The notes: a model not told the origin generated them from the letters alone. DNA of 64,000 nt from Stutzerimonas stutzeri (GCA_002387205.1 DGLA01000009.1:62001-126000); one strand, 5' to 3'. Shown: positions 1 through 8,141, counted from the stretch's first letter. Program-made: numbers and translations.

Positions 1-312
1 GACGAGCCGCGCCGGCTGCTTCGCCTCAACGTCTATTTCGACAACCCGATCCCGAAGAAGGATGGCGAATACGAGGATCGCGGCGGTTTCTGGGCACCGG
101 TGGAGCTGTGGCACCGCGATGCCGAGCACTGGAAGACGCTGTACCAGAAAGGCATGCGGGTGCTGGTCGAGGGCCGCACCGTGCGCGACGAATGGGAGGA
201 CGCCGACGAGAATGAGCGCGTCACGTTCAAGGTCGAGGCCCGGCGCGTGGGCATCCTGCCGTACCGCATCGAGTCGGTGGCGCTCAGCGCCAAGCCGGCC
301 GGCGGACAGTAG
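1..312 (+). CDS. ssb: Single-stranded DNA-binding protein, 3' part (ICE ssb)
   Basis: The frame is open from the first base of the window, so the N-terminus lies outside; 103 codons are visible. The remaining OB-fold region has the SSB-like strands FWAPVELW, GMRVLVEGR and VTFKVEARRVG. It would bind the single DNA strand made during ICE replication and transfer. In ICEclc-type elements an ssb gene sits near topB, as here. It has no acidic phenylalanine-ended tail typical of host SSB and ends in AGGQ, which suggests an element-specific paralogue rather than the chromosomal protein. Confidence 0.8.
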   Translation, partial: DEPRRLLRLNVYFDNPIPKKDGEYEDRGGFWAPVELWHRDAEHWKTLYQKGMRVLVEGRTVRDEWEDADENERVTFKVEARRVGILPYRIESVALSAKPAGGQ

Positions 313-322
313 TTCGCCCATC

Positions 323-399
323 GCCGCTCCCCCGAGGGCGGCTGTAGCAACCGTCATACGCCCGCGATGCACCAGCGAGCTATCCCCAAGGGATAGCTC
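323..399. repeat. Hairpins in the ssb-topB spacer
   Basis: Two inverted repeats lie in the spacer behind ssb. The second is perfect: GAGCTATCCC at 377-386 pairs with GGGATAGCTC at 390-399 across a 3-nt loop. The first (about 323-343) is GC-rich. Neither is followed by a T-run, so they are not clear terminators. The remaining spacer up to topB shows no gene. A structured leader of topB, or an attenuator, is possible. Confidence 0.5.
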
Positions 400-606
400 C
401 AAGGTCGTCCACAGAGTTCCAGCCGCCCTCCCGAAACGACGCTCTTGCTGTGCCAGCTCCTGCGGTCTATGCGCACTGCTGCGGCAACGGACCGCCTGCC
501 GATCACAAAGCGGTGTCTGCATCAATCGGCTTCCTTGCTGCCGGCATCTCCTGGCCCCGCCAAGCTGACGCCCATCCGATGAACCGCACATTTTCAAGGA
601 GGCTTC

Positions 607-2622
607 ATGCGCGTGTTCCTGTGCGAGAAGCCGTCCCAGGGCAAGGACATCGCCCGTGTGCTGGGTGCCGGCCACCGCGGCAACGGCTGCTACAGTGGCG
701 CCGGTGTCGTCGTGACCTGGTGCATCGGTCATCTGGTGGAGGCGGTTCCGCCCGAAGGCTACGGCGATCAATACAAGCGCTGGGCCATCGAGCAACTGCC
801 TATTCTTCCTGAGCGTTGGCGTGTCGAGCCCAAGGCGGCGACCGCGGCGCAATTCAAGGTCGTGCAGCAGCTCGTCGCCAAGGCGGGCGAGCTGGTGATT
901 GCGACCGACGCCGACCGTGAGGGCGAGATGATCGCCCGCGAGATCATCGACCTGTGCGGCTACCACGGGCCGATTCAGCGCCTGTGGCTGTCGGCGCTCA
1001 ACGATGCGTCGATCCGCAAGGCGCTGGGTGCGCTCAAGCCGTCCGCCGAGACGCTGCCGCTGTACTACTCGGCCCTGGCCCGCTCGCGTGCCGACTGGCT
1101 GATCGGCATGAACCTGAGCCGGCTGTTTACGCTTCTAGGTCGGCAGGCCGGCTACACCGGCGTGCTGTCGGTGGGGCGCGTGCAGACGCCGACGCTGAAG
1201 TTGGTGGTGGATCGTGATCGCGAGATCGCGCGCTTCGTCTCTGTGCCGTATTGGGCCGTGGACGTGCTGCTATCCCATGCCGGCCGGTCCTTCACCGCGA
1301 GCTGGATACCGCCCGAAGGCAGCACCGATGCAGCGGGTCGCTGCCTTCAGCAGCCGGTGGCGCAGCAGGCTGCGGATTGCATTCGCGCCGCACGCGATGC
1401 GCAGGTCGTGTCGGTGGACACCGAGCGCGTGCGCGAGGCACCGCCGCTGCCGTTCGACCTGGGCACGCTGCAGGAGGTGTGCTCCAAGCAGTTGGGCCTC
1501 GACGTGCAGGAGACGCTGGACATCGCGCAGGCGCTGTACGAGACGCACAAGGCGACGACCTATCCGCGCAGCGACTCGGGATACCTGCCCGAAAGCATGC
1601 TCGCGGAAGTGCCGGCGGTGCTCGATGCACTGCTCGCCACCGATCCCAGCCTGCGGCCCTTGATCGGCCAGCTCGACCGCAACCAGCGTTCGCGCGCCTG
1701 GAACGACGGCAAGGTGACGGCTCACCACGGCATCATCCCGACGCTGGAGCCCGCCAACCTGTCGGCCATGAACGAGAAGGAACTGGCCGTCTACCGGCTG
1801 ATCCGCGCTCATTACCTCGCGCAGTTCCTCCCGCACCATGAGTTCGACCGGACGGTAGCGCAGTTCTCGTGCGGCAGTCAGTCGCTGGCGGCCGTGGGCA
1901 AGCAGATCGCCGTCACCGGCTGGCGCGAGGTGCTGGCGACGCCGGGGCCGGACGATGCCGACGGCGAGGATGCGCAGCGCAGCCAGGTGCTGCCGGCGCT
2001 GCATGCGGGCCTGTCCTGCCCGGTCGGCAAGGTGGATCTCAAGGCGCTGAAGACGCTGCCGCCCAAGCCCTACACGCAGGGCGAGCTGATCAAGGCCATG
2101 AAGACCGTCGCCAAGTTCGTGACCGACCCGCGGCTGAAACAGAAGCTGCGAGATACCACCGGCATCGGCACCGAGGCGACACGCGCCAACATCATCAACG
2201 GTCTGATCGGTCGCGGCTACCTGGTCAAGAAAGGCCGCGCCGTCCGCGTTTCCGACGCGGCATTCACGCTCATCGACGCGGTGCCCTCGGCCATCGCCGA
2301 CCCCGGCACCACGGCGGTGTGGGAGCAGGCGCTGGACATGATCGAGGCCGGCCAGATGGCGCTGGACACCTTCATCGAGAAGCAGTCCGTGTGGGTCGGT
2401 CAGCTCGTGCAGCAGTACCGCGGCGCAACGCTCTCGCTCAAGCTGCCGCCGGCGCCGGCCTGCCCGCAGTGCGGCGCACCGATGCAGCAGCGCACGGGCA
2501 AAAGCGGCGCGTTCTGGTCCTGCTCGCGCTACCCGGACTGCAACGGCACGTTGCCGATCGAGTCCCCGACGGGCCGGCGCAGCGCACCGCGCAAGCGGCG
2601 CGCTGCCTCCAAGGCGTCCTGA
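607..2622 (+). CDS. topB: DNA topoisomerase III (type IA)
   Basis: This 671-aa type IA topoisomerase cleaves one DNA strand, passes the other and reseals it, and is thought to decatenate or relax the element during replication and transfer. The TOPRIM domain is N-terminal, with E7 in FLCEKPSQ and the acidic motif DADREGE at 101-107. The catalytic tyrosine is Y319 in TTYPRSDS. A C-terminal four-cysteine zinc ribbon (CPQC...CSRYPDC) lies near residues 615-635, followed by a basic tail rich in R, K and A. A clear Shine-Dalgarno sequence (AAGGAGG) sits just ahead of the ATG. The length is normal for plasmid and ICE TopB proteins. Confidence 0.97.
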   Translation: MRVFLCEKPSQGKDIARVLGAGHRGNGCYSGAGVVVTWCIGHLVEAVPPEGYGDQYKRWAIEQLPILPERWRVEPKAATAAQFKVVQQLVAKAGELVIATDADREGEMIAREIIDLCGYHGPIQRLWLSALNDASIRKALGALKPSAETLPLYYSALARSRADWLIGMNLSRLFTLLGRQAGYTGVLSVGRVQTPTLKLVVDRDREIARFVSVPYWAVDVLLSHAGRSFTASWIPPEGSTDAAGRCLQQPVAQQAADCIRAARDAQVVSVDTERVREAPPLPFDLGTLQEVCSKQLGLDVQETLDIAQALYETHKATTYPRSDSGYLPESMLAEVPAVLDALLATDPSLRPLIGQLDRNQRSRAWNDGKVTAHHGIIPTLEPANLSAMNEKELAVYRLIRAHYLAQFLPHHEFDRTVAQFSCGSQSLAAVGKQIAVTGWREVLATPGPDDADGEDAQRSQVLPALHAGLSCPVGKVDLKALKTLPPKPYTQGELIKAMKTVAKFVTDPRLKQKLRDTTGIGTEATRANIINGLIGRGYLVKKGRAVRVSDAAFTLIDAVPSAIADPGTTAVWEQALDMIEAGQMALDTFIEKQSVWVGQLVQQYRGATLSLKLPPAPACPQCGAPMQQRTGKSGAFWSCSRYPDCNGTLPIESPTGRRSAPRKRRAASKAS

Positions 2623-3403
2623 TCCTCGCTTCCCCCTGCCGCGCCGGCCCTTCACTGGCGGCGAGGCAAACGTCCCGCACCGCGCGGGACTCCAAAGCGC
2701 GCGTCTCCTTCTGCAACGGTGTGCGCGCCCCGTCTGCCCGCCATCGGGCGACGGGGCGAGAAGGTCATTGCTCCACGAATCGCGCCCGCCGCCATTCCCT
2801 TGATCGGTGTGCCTTGCCTCGGTCACGAGGGGCTTCCTGACGCCTTGCCGCCGCGCGAGCCGTGAGGAGGCCCCTTGGGCCGAGGGTATTCCGTGCCGGT
2901 GCCCGCCGGCGAAACATCGGGCTCCCTTTGTGTGTGGATGCACGCCAGAGGTTTCCGGCCCCAGCCACGAAACGGGCCGGGTGCGATTGCTGACGCAGCG
3001 AACGGCTTTGACGACGGCCTGCGCTGACGCAGCCCACAGGTGGTTTTCCTTCCTCTCCAGCCGAAGGCCCGCGTGGCCTTCGGCGCCCTGGTCCTTGCCT
3101 TGTCCCGTGACGCGGGCCATTGCCCTAAAAGCGGACCGTCCGCGATTCGGTTTTCCCTGCGACGGCAGCCATGCCTCGCGCCCATCCTCACGCCATGCGT
3201 TGCTGACAGTCGTCAGCGGCATGCCCTGGCAGTCCCGGTCTTCAAGACTGCAACGCGGTTCGCCGCGTCGACCGATCCAGTCCGCTTCGCATCGCCCACC
3301 GCGGACGCTCGCCGGCCTGGCGACGATGCACTTTTCTCAACCACCCGAGGGGAACTCCATCCTCTACGGGATGCGTGCTCCTCGACCCACCAAGGAGCAC
3401 GGC
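2623..3403. other. 781-nt gene-free, hairpin-rich spacer
   Basis: I see no convincing gene here. The stretch is dense in strong inverted repeats: GTCCCGC 2672-2678 with GCGGGAC 2684-2690; a 14-bp stem with one bulged T, 2726-2740 with 2745-2758; and GCCGAAGGCC 3060-3069 with GGCCTTCGGC 3075-3084. The right end (3202-3290) holds the first copy of a structured element found three more times in the window. It could be a noncoding RNA locus, a replication or transfer origin, or a long leader of the next gene; I cannot decide between these. Confidence 0.5.
3202..3290 (+). ncRNA. Structured intergenic RNA element, copy 1 of 4
   Basis: Three stems occur in order: GCTGAC 3202-3207 with GTCAGC 3212-3217; CAGTC 3230-3234 with GACTG 3246-3250, the loop ending in CTTCAA; and CGCGG 3254-3258 with CCGCG 3263-3267 closed by a TTCG tetraloop. 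The linker ATGCCC(A/T)GG between stems 1 and 2 is shared with the other copies at 5145, 6663 and 46253. Strand is assigned from the downstream genes, all on plus. Confidence 0.6.
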
Positions 3404-3640
3404 ATGTCTGAACCTTCTGCATCTTCCTCTGCAACCGCAGTGCGCAGTGGTGCGCTGGCGCTGGCCTGGACCGGCAAGCGTTTGCCGCTACAGGTGCTGC
3501 GCAGCGCGGCCGGCCACTACATCGGCACGCAAGACGACGAAGGCCCGGTATCGCGGGAGTCCGTCGAGTATTTCCCGACCCACCTCGCAGCACAGCGCGC
3601 CCTGGGTACCCATGCCTGGACACAGCGCGCTCACCCCTGA
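3404..3640 (+). CDS. Small ICE protein, 78 aa, unknown function
   Basis: This is a 78-aa soluble protein that starts at an ATG with AAGGAG seven bases upstream. After a Ser/Ala-rich start it shows a short strand-turn pattern (LALAWTGKRLPLQV) and a run ending in HLAAQRALGTHAW. There is no signal peptide or membrane segment. It is the first of a series of small single genes between topB and the helicase, each with its own leader, a layout usual for this ICE class. I do not recognise the family. Confidence 0.7.
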   Translation: MSEPSASSSATAVRSGALALAWTGKRLPLQVLRSAAGHYIGTQDDEGPVSRESVEYFPTHLAAQRALGTHAWTQRAHP

Positions 3641-3665
3641 TTCCCACCCTTCAAGGAGTTCTCTC

Positions 3666-4058
3666 ATGAATCTGTCTTTACCCGAAGACGTGCTCGATCA
3701 GATGGCGCTGGAACAGGCGCACTTCGACGCTGCACCGCAGGCCTTCTTCGAGGCCTGGAAGCGCGGCGCGCAGATCGCCGGCCACGAGTGGTTCGGCGAC
3801 GGCACACGCGAAGGTCTGCAGCGTGCCACCACCAAGTGGGACCTGCGGCCCAACATGCTGATGCTCAACGACGCCCTGGGCGTGCTGAGCAGCGGTCAAC
3901 GCATGTTCCTGTCCGCGATGGTGAGCTTCTACAACTCCCGCGAGGGCGGCGCGATGCTCAAGCGTTGCGGCTTCGAGGGGCTGTCCGACTTCGGCGGCCT
4001 CGATCTGGAACGGCGCCAGGTCATCGCTGACCTCACGCTGCACTACAACGGCTGGTGA
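3666..4058 (+). CDS. ICE conserved hypothetical protein, 130 aa
   Basis: This 130-aa soluble protein begins 25 nt after the previous gene, behind AAGGAG. It is mostly helical by eye (DVLDQMALEQAHFDA, GQRMFLSAMVSFYNSREGG) and ends with LTLHYNGW. No catalytic motif, signal peptide or membrane segment is seen. The tight spacing to the 78-aa gene suggests one transcript. Proteins of this kind recur in the maintenance module of PFGI-1-type ICEs, but I know of no assigned function. Confidence 0.8.
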   Translation: MNLSLPEDVLDQMALEQAHFDAAPQAFFEAWKRGAQIAGHEWFGDGTREGLQRATTKWDLRPNMLMLNDALGVLSSGQRMFLSAMVSFYNSREGGAMLKRCGFEGLSDFGGLDLERRQVIADLTLHYNGW

Positions 4059-4098
4059 GCCGCGCCTGGCAACCCACCGTCCTTTCATCCCACCCCAC

Positions 4099-4134
4099 GA
4101 GGGACATGCGTCCCCGTTCGGGGCCATGTCCCTC
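4099..4134. repeat. Nested hairpin in leader of the 238-aa gene
   Basis: GAGGGACAT 4099-4107 pairs with ATGTCCCTC 4126-4134, and inside it CCCC 4112-4115 pairs with GGGG 4120-4123. It may end the transcript of the preceding gene pair or act as a leader structure. A second pair of short GGGG/CCCC repeats sits at about 4252-4279. No gene is visible between 4059 and 4308. Confidence 0.6.
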
Positions 4135-4308
4135 CTTCCTTTCGCAGGAGCGGCCATGTCCCGAATCACCATCTTCCACTGACCTGCACCGCCCGCCACC
4201 AGGGCGGCCCGACGCCGCGGCCGGCTGACCGGTTGCCACTTCATCCACTCGCTGGGGTTCAATCCCCGGCAGGGGATTGCCTCGGCCATCCTCTGCTGGA
4301 GGAATCCC

Positions 4309-5025
4309 ATGTCTCATTCCAAAAACCCCTTCGTCCGCGGCTACGATGGCCTGTCCGTGCAGCGGCTGCTGGCGATTTCCTACGACGACGACTGCCCGCT
4401 GAGCTATCTGCCGCTGCACGTCTCGCAGTCGCACCTGCCGGACAGCCAGGTCGAGCGCCATGCCTGCGTCTTCTGCGACGACTTCGCGCTGATCACCGAG
4501 GGCCAGAACGTGCCGCCCGAGCTGGACGCGCAGTGCCCCAGCCACGGTATCGCCCGAAACCTCGTCTACGCCGTCATGGCCGAAGAAGCCGGCCAGCCGC
4601 TGCACGTCGGCGATACCTACTCCGAGGAAGCCGCGCGCGAGGTGGTGCGGCGCCTGCGCTTCGAGACCGGCTTCTACAGCCGTGCCTGGGAAATCAGTTC
4701 GGCGCACATCACCGAGGAGGCCGGCCGCTTCCTCGCCGAACTGGCGGACGTCGCCACGCCGAGCGGCTTTCTGTTCGTCGCCTTCCGCATTCCCTACAGC
4801 CCGGCGGTCGGCGTGAAGCTGATCGCCACCCCCTGGACGGATGCGAACCTGCAGCATGTCGAGGGCATCACCGCCGAAGAGCTGCGGCAGGAGCACCGGG
4901 CCAAGGGCGTGCCGGAATCCTTCGTGGAAGTGTTGCACCTGGCTGCGCTCGCTGACGTTCGCATGTTGGTGTTCGATGCCGACGCGCCCGTGCTGGACGG
5001 GCTGACGCTCTACGACGACGAGTAA
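4309..5025 (+). CDS. ICE conserved hypothetical protein, 238 aa
   Basis: This 238-aa soluble protein has the ATG at 4309 behind GGAGGA. A cysteine/histidine group (ERHACVFCDDF near residues 46-56 and QCPSHG near 74-79) could bind a metal. The C-terminal half is alternating strand and helix, and the tail is acidic (LYDDE). It is followed directly by a rho-independent terminator, so it is likely expressed alone. It belongs to the conserved ICE maintenance set by position; function unknown. Confidence 0.8.
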   Translation: MSHSKNPFVRGYDGLSVQRLLAISYDDDCPLSYLPLHVSQSHLPDSQVERHACVFCDDFALITEGQNVPPELDAQCPSHGIARNLVYAVMAEEAGQPLHVGDTYSEEAAREVVRRLRFETGFYSRAWEISSAHITEEAGRFLAELADVATPSGFLFVAFRIPYSPAVGVKLIATPWTDANLQHVEGITAEELRQEHRAKGVPESFVEVLHLAALADVRMLVFDADAPVLDGLTLYDDE

Positions 5026-5039
5026 CCCGCAACCCATTC

Positions 5040-5067
5040 GAGCCCCCACGTCGGGGCTCTTCTTTTT
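5040..5067 (+). terminator. Rho-independent terminator
   Basis: GAGCCCC 5040-5046 pairs with GGGGCTC 5053-5059 and is followed by TTCTTTTT. It lies 15 nt after the stop codon of the 238-aa gene. Confidence 0.85.
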
Positions 5068-5144
5068 CGCGGAACGCGGTGCCGGCGCATTGCCGATTCC
5101 CAACGGACGGCCGCAGCCATGTGCCGCACGCTGGCCGCATGTTC

Positions 5145-5212
5145 GCTGGCGTTGCCGGCAGCATGCCCAGGCAGTCGAGACCTTCGAGACTGCGGCGCGG
5201 TTCGCCGTGCTG
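5145..5212 (+). ncRNA. Structured intergenic RNA element, copy 2 of 4
   Basis: Stem 1 is GCTGGC 5145-5150 with GCCGGC 5154-5159 (one G-U pair). Then comes ATGCCCAGG, stem 2 CAGTC 5172-5176 with GACTG 5188-5192 (loop contains CCTTCGA), and stem 3 CGCGG 5196-5200 with CCGTG 5205-5209 around TTCG. Differences from copy 1 keep the pairing. Confidence 0.6.
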
Positions 5213-5253
5213 GTTGCTTCGTTCTCCGGGCGCACCCGCGTCCATCCACCTCA

Positions 5254-5281
5254 CCCTCAAGGGATCGACCTCCCTTGAGGG
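5254..5281. repeat. Perfect 10-bp inverted repeat in leader
   Basis: CCCTCAAGGG 5254-5263 and CCCTTGAGGG 5272-5281 can form a 10-bp stem with an 8-nt loop, ending 35 nt before the next start codon. The sequence after it (GGGAGTCC ... GGAGTCTCCC) could also pair with the ribosome-binding site. A translational control role is possible but untested. Confidence 0.5.
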
Positions 5282-5315
5282 CGGGAGTCCCTTGGTTGCC
5301 ACAAGGAGTCTCCCC

Positions 5316-6113
5316 ATGGATACCCAAGCCATCCGCGCACAGATGCCGACGCTCGTCGTCGGTCATGTGCCTTCCAACGTCCGTTCGTTCAAGTTCAACA
5401 TCTTCGACGGCCAGCCCAAGGTTTCGACGCTGGGCTTTCACATCGACCCGAAGCCTTTCGAGGGCAAGGTCATCGCCACCACCGACGAGGCCATCATAGT
5501 CAAGACGGGACGGGCCGAGTTCGCGGTGCTTGATCGCACGCTCGTGACCGAAGTGCCCGACGAGGGCGCCAAGGTGCAGGTCGAACCCTATGTCAGACGC
5601 CGCTTCGACGGTCAGCGGGCGGACACGCCCGAGGAGCAGACCGAGTTCACCGCCGACGGCCAGCCCTACACGGTGAAGCGGTTCGTGCTCGGTTCCGCAC
5701 CGGCGAAGCTGCCGATCCCCGAGCCGCGCTGCCCCGAGCTGCAGGAACTGATCGTCCAACTGGAGCAGTTGCCCGCTCCCGATGGTTTCCGGCGCGTCAC
5801 CCACATGCTGGTGGATGCCGGCGCGCGGGACATCACCTGGGTCGATCCGCTGCCCGCCGACATCATCCGCACGCCGCCGGCCATCGGCTTCACCGTCGCC
5901 ACGACGAAGTTCCAGGGTCGCGTCACCGTGCTGTATGAGCGTGGCCTCGACCTCTACGCGGTGGAGCTGCGCCGCGACGGCGAGCTGGTCGAACGGGTCG
6001 ATGAGGTGTTCTTCGACACCCTCGGCGAGACGCTGGAACGGCTGATCGACGACGGGAGTTGGCGGCGCATCCGCGTGCAGTGCCTGTCGTGTCGTAAGGC
6101 TATCCGGCACTGA
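5316..6113 (+). CDS. ICE conserved hypothetical protein, 265 aa
   Basis: This 265-aa soluble protein has the ATG at 5316 behind AAGGAG. Its N-terminal half is rich in beta-strand (STLGFHIDP, IATTDEAIIVKTG, FAVLDRTLV), which suggests a beta-barrel or OB-like fold. The C-terminal half holds more strands and ends with a CLSC pair. There is no signal peptide and no nucleotide-binding motif, although homologues are sometimes labelled GTPase in annotations, as far as I recall. A terminator follows it. It belongs to the conserved ICE maintenance set; function unknown. Confidence 0.8.
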   Translation: MDTQAIRAQMPTLVVGHVPSNVRSFKFNIFDGQPKVSTLGFHIDPKPFEGKVIATTDEAIIVKTGRAEFAVLDRTLVTEVPDEGAKVQVEPYVRRRFDGQRADTPEEQTEFTADGQPYTVKRFVLGSAPAKLPIPEPRCPELQELIVQLEQLPAPDGFRRVTHMLVDAGARDITWVDPLPADIIRTPPAIGFTVATTKFQGRVTVLYERGLDLYAVELRRDGELVERVDEVFFDTLGETLERLIDDGSWRRIRVQCLSCRKAIRH

Positions 6114-6123
6114 TCTCACAGCA

Positions 6124-6155
6124 GCTTCCCGCCCTCGCGGCGGGAAGCCTCTTTT
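6124..6155 (+). terminator. Rho-independent terminator
   Basis: GCTTCCCG 6124-6131 pairs with CGGGAAGC 6141-6148, extendable by two C-G pairs, followed by CTCTTTTCC. It lies 10 nt behind the preceding stop codon and just ahead of the DUF3085 gene. Confidence 0.8.
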
Positions 6156-6177
6156 CCTGCCCCCTGGAGATCACACC

Positions 6178-6543
6178 ATGACTGTTCGATTCAAAGGCAC
6201 GGAGCTGCGGCCCGTGCTCGCCGAAGCGGTGGCGAATCAATGCCGCGTCATCCTGGTCAAGGATCAGGGCGTGTACTTCCTGGCCGAGTGCGGCGAGCGC
6301 CGACCCGATGGTCGCCAGAAGACCATCGCCTATGCCGCCGGTTGCAACCCGGATGTCGAGGCCTTCGACGACTGGTGGGAACTGGCGCGTGCCGAGTTCG
6401 GTGGCGACGACTTCGGCGAGTTCTTCGATCCGCAGGAGGGCGTGTTTGCGCGCATCCTGCGCAGCGAGGACGACCTCGACGTGTCCGCTACCACGACACA
6501 CCTGTCGCTGCAGGCGGTTCCTCCCACGCCCAGCGGTAACTGA
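6178..6543 (+). CDS. DUF3085 family protein
   Basis: This 121-aa soluble protein matches, from memory, the DUF3085 family that accompanies ICEs of this class; the signature runs are RVILVKDQGVYFLAE, AYAAGCNPD and DDWWELAR. It is acidic in the second half (GGDDFGEFFDP). The ATG at 6178 follows GGAGATC. It stands alone between a terminator and a long spacer carrying the third structured RNA copy. The biochemical role is unknown. Confidence 0.85.
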   Translation: MTVRFKGTELRPVLAEAVANQCRVILVKDQGVYFLAECGERRPDGRQKTIAYAAGCNPDVEAFDDWWELARAEFGGDDFGEFFDPQEGVFARILRSEDDLDVSATTTHLSLQAVPPTPSGN

Positions 6544-6887
6544 CCGCCCATCCCTGGCCCCCGCTCCGGGAGCCTCTTTCTTCCCGGCAATGTGGACAGC
6601 CGCGAGTGCCGATTGCCGCTCGCCTGCGCGCCATCCCGGCGCCACGCTTCCGGCCATGTTCCGCTGACGTCCGTCAGCGACATGCCCAGGCAGCCACGAT
6701 CTTCAAGGCTGCGACGCGGTTCCGACCGCGTTGATCACCCCAGTTCGCACCGGCATCCATGCGCGAACGGCCATCGGTTTTCGATGGCGATGCCACCAAG
6801 CTGTTCCATCAACCCACGCGGGGGTTCCACACCTTCCCCGCCTTGGGTCGGGTGTGTCTCCGCCTCATTGTTCCCAGGAGATTCACC
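6544..6887. other. 344-nt leader of the DUF3577 gene
   Basis: No gene is visible in this stretch. It holds copy 3 of the structured RNA element (6663-6750) and, nearer the start codon, a CACACC / GGTGTG inverted repeat (about 6827-6856). It lies wholly upstream of the STY4534/DUF3577 gene and most likely is its leader. Confidence 0.5.
6663..6750 (+). ncRNA. Structured intergenic RNA element, copy 3 of 4 (upstream of DUF3577 gene)
   Basis: Stem 1 is GCTGAC 6663-6668 with GTCAGC 6673-6678; then CATGCCCAGG; stem 2 is CAGCC 6691-6695 with GGCTG 6707-6711; stem 3 is CGCGG 6715-6719 with CCGCG 6726-6730. In stem 2 both sides changed relative to copies 1 and 2 (T-A to C-G), a compensatory exchange. 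A candidate motif named DUF3577 RNA has been published; this copy sits in the right place for it, but identity needs a covariance-model search. Confidence 0.65.
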
Positions 6888-7439
6888 ATGACCACTTCCA
6901 CCGAAAAGTCCTACTTCGATCTGCACATCACCGGCCTCGGGTATCTCAATCGCATCCGCGAAGTGAAGCCCAAGAAAGGCGATGCGTTCCTGGCCTGCGA
7001 CATCGCAGCCCTGAACGGTCCCAGCGATGACGTCTCGTATGTGCGTTTCGACACGCGCGTATCGGGATCGGAAGCGCAGCACCTGGTGCGCCGCTGCATT
7101 CAGGCGGTCGACGCCGAGAAGAAGGTGATGATCGGCTTCCGCCTGGGCGACCTGTGGACCGACACCTTCACCTACTCCAAGGGGAAGCGTGCCGGCGAGC
7201 AGGGTGTGAGCCTCAAGGCCCGCCTGCTGTTCGTCAGTTGGATCAAGGTCGACGGCAAGCTCGTCTACAAGGCCGAACCCAAGCCGACCGAGACCGACGA
7301 ACGCGACCCGGAAGTCCCTGTGACGTCCGACGCGCCCGCTGCGCAGCAAGCCTCGGCACCGGAGCCTTCCGAGCCCGTCGCCGATGCTGCCGACGACGCA
7401 GCCGATGCCCCCGCATTGGCCGTTGCCGAGTCGTTCTGA
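6888..7439 (+). CDS. STY4534 family ICE replication protein (DUF3577)
   Basis: This 183-aa protein has the ATG at 6888 behind CAGGAG. The first 130 residues form a beta-rich domain (YFDLHITGLGYLNRIREV, AFLACDIAALNG, VSYVRFDTRV, VMIGFRLGDLW) that matches DUF3577, annotated as an ICE replication protein and resembling OB-fold ssDNA binders. The rest is a low-complexity tail of A, P, E and D that ends in AESF; a hydrophobic end on an acidic tail resembles SSB protein-interaction tails. A terminator-like hairpin follows. Confidence 0.88.
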   Translation: MTTSTEKSYFDLHITGLGYLNRIREVKPKKGDAFLACDIAALNGPSDDVSYVRFDTRVSGSEAQHLVRRCIQAVDAEKKVMIGFRLGDLWTDTFTYSKGKRAGEQGVSLKARLLFVSWIKVDGKLVYKAEPKPTETDERDPEVPVTSDAPAAQQASAPEPSEPVADAADDAADAPALAVAESF

Positions 7440-7444
7440 TCCGC

Positions 7445-7473
7445 AAGGCCCCATCCGCGGGGCCTTGTCTTCT
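7445..7473 (+). terminator. Terminator-like hairpin
   Basis: AAGGCCCC 7445-7452 pairs with GGGGCCTT 7459-7466, followed by the T-rich GTCTTCT. It lies 5 nt after the DUF3577 stop codon and just ahead of the DUF3275 gene, so it may only attenuate. Confidence 0.65.
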
Positions 7474-7494
7474 CTTCGTCAGCAGGAGACCTTC

Positions 7495-8106
7495 ATGATC
7501 ACCATCCCCGGCCAACTGGCCATCAAGACCATCCACGGCAGGAACGGCGACTTCAACGTCGGCCGCCTGGCGACCTCGATCGGCGAGTTCGTCGTGAAGA
7601 ACGCCGAACTCGATCAGTACCGCGAGGGCAAGTACGACGGTGATTTCGCCATCGTCGAGATTCGCCCCTCCACGTACAACGCCAACGGCCGCATGGTCAT
7701 CGAGATCCGCGCCCATCTGGGCGGGATGACGCTGTCCAACATCGACGCCCTGAGCCGCGACGAAGCCCGCCGGCTGAGTCCGCAGGAAGTCGATCCGATC
7801 GACGAGGAGGCGCAGGCGCCCGTGCCGGCAACGCCCCCGGCCAAGCCGAAGGCGAAGCCGCGCAGTCCGCGCGATCCCCTGGTCGATACCACGCCGTTCG
7901 GCAGCGAACCGGCTCCCGTGTCCGCTGCGGCCTCGGCCGAGGCAGACGACGCGGCGCTGTTCGGTGCCTTGTGGCCCCTGGGCGAGACCGTGAAGCTCGA
8001 TGCGACCGTGGATCGTCGTGTGCTGCGTCAGCAGCGCGACCGTCTCGACAAGCTGGGCTACGAGTTCGCTCCGCTGTCCCAGGACTGGCACCTCCAAGCT
8101 GCCTGA
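7495..8106 (+). CDS. DUF3275 family protein
   Basis: This 203-aa soluble protein has the ATG at 7495 behind CAGGAGA. Its N-terminal domain (IPGQLAIKTIHGRNGDFNVGRL, FAIVEIRPSTY) matches DUF3275, a family restricted to this ICE class as far as I know. A proline/alanine linker (about residues 105-140) joins it to a C-terminal helical part (RRVLRQQRDRLDKLGYEF). It sits directly after the DUF3577 gene. The two often occur together, which suggests a joint role in element replication or maintenance. Confidence 0.85.
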   Translation: MITIPGQLAIKTIHGRNGDFNVGRLATSIGEFVVKNAELDQYREGKYDGDFAIVEIRPSTYNANGRMVIEIRAHLGGMTLSNIDALSRDEARRLSPQEVDPIDEEAQAPVPATPPAKPKAKPRSPRDPLVDTTPFGSEPAPVSAAASAEADDAALFGALWPLGETVKLDATVDRRVLRQQRDRLDKLGYEFAPLSQDWHLQAA

Positions 8107-8141
8107 TCCATCCGCCGCCTTGCGCGGCATTCCGCCACCCG

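Noticed and set aside
1270..3222. Very long open frame on the minus strand opposite topB (and similar ones opposite the VirB4 gene, 42967-45546)
   Set aside because: High GC makes stop codons rare on the opposite strand; the plus-strand genes have clear domains and ribosome-binding sites.
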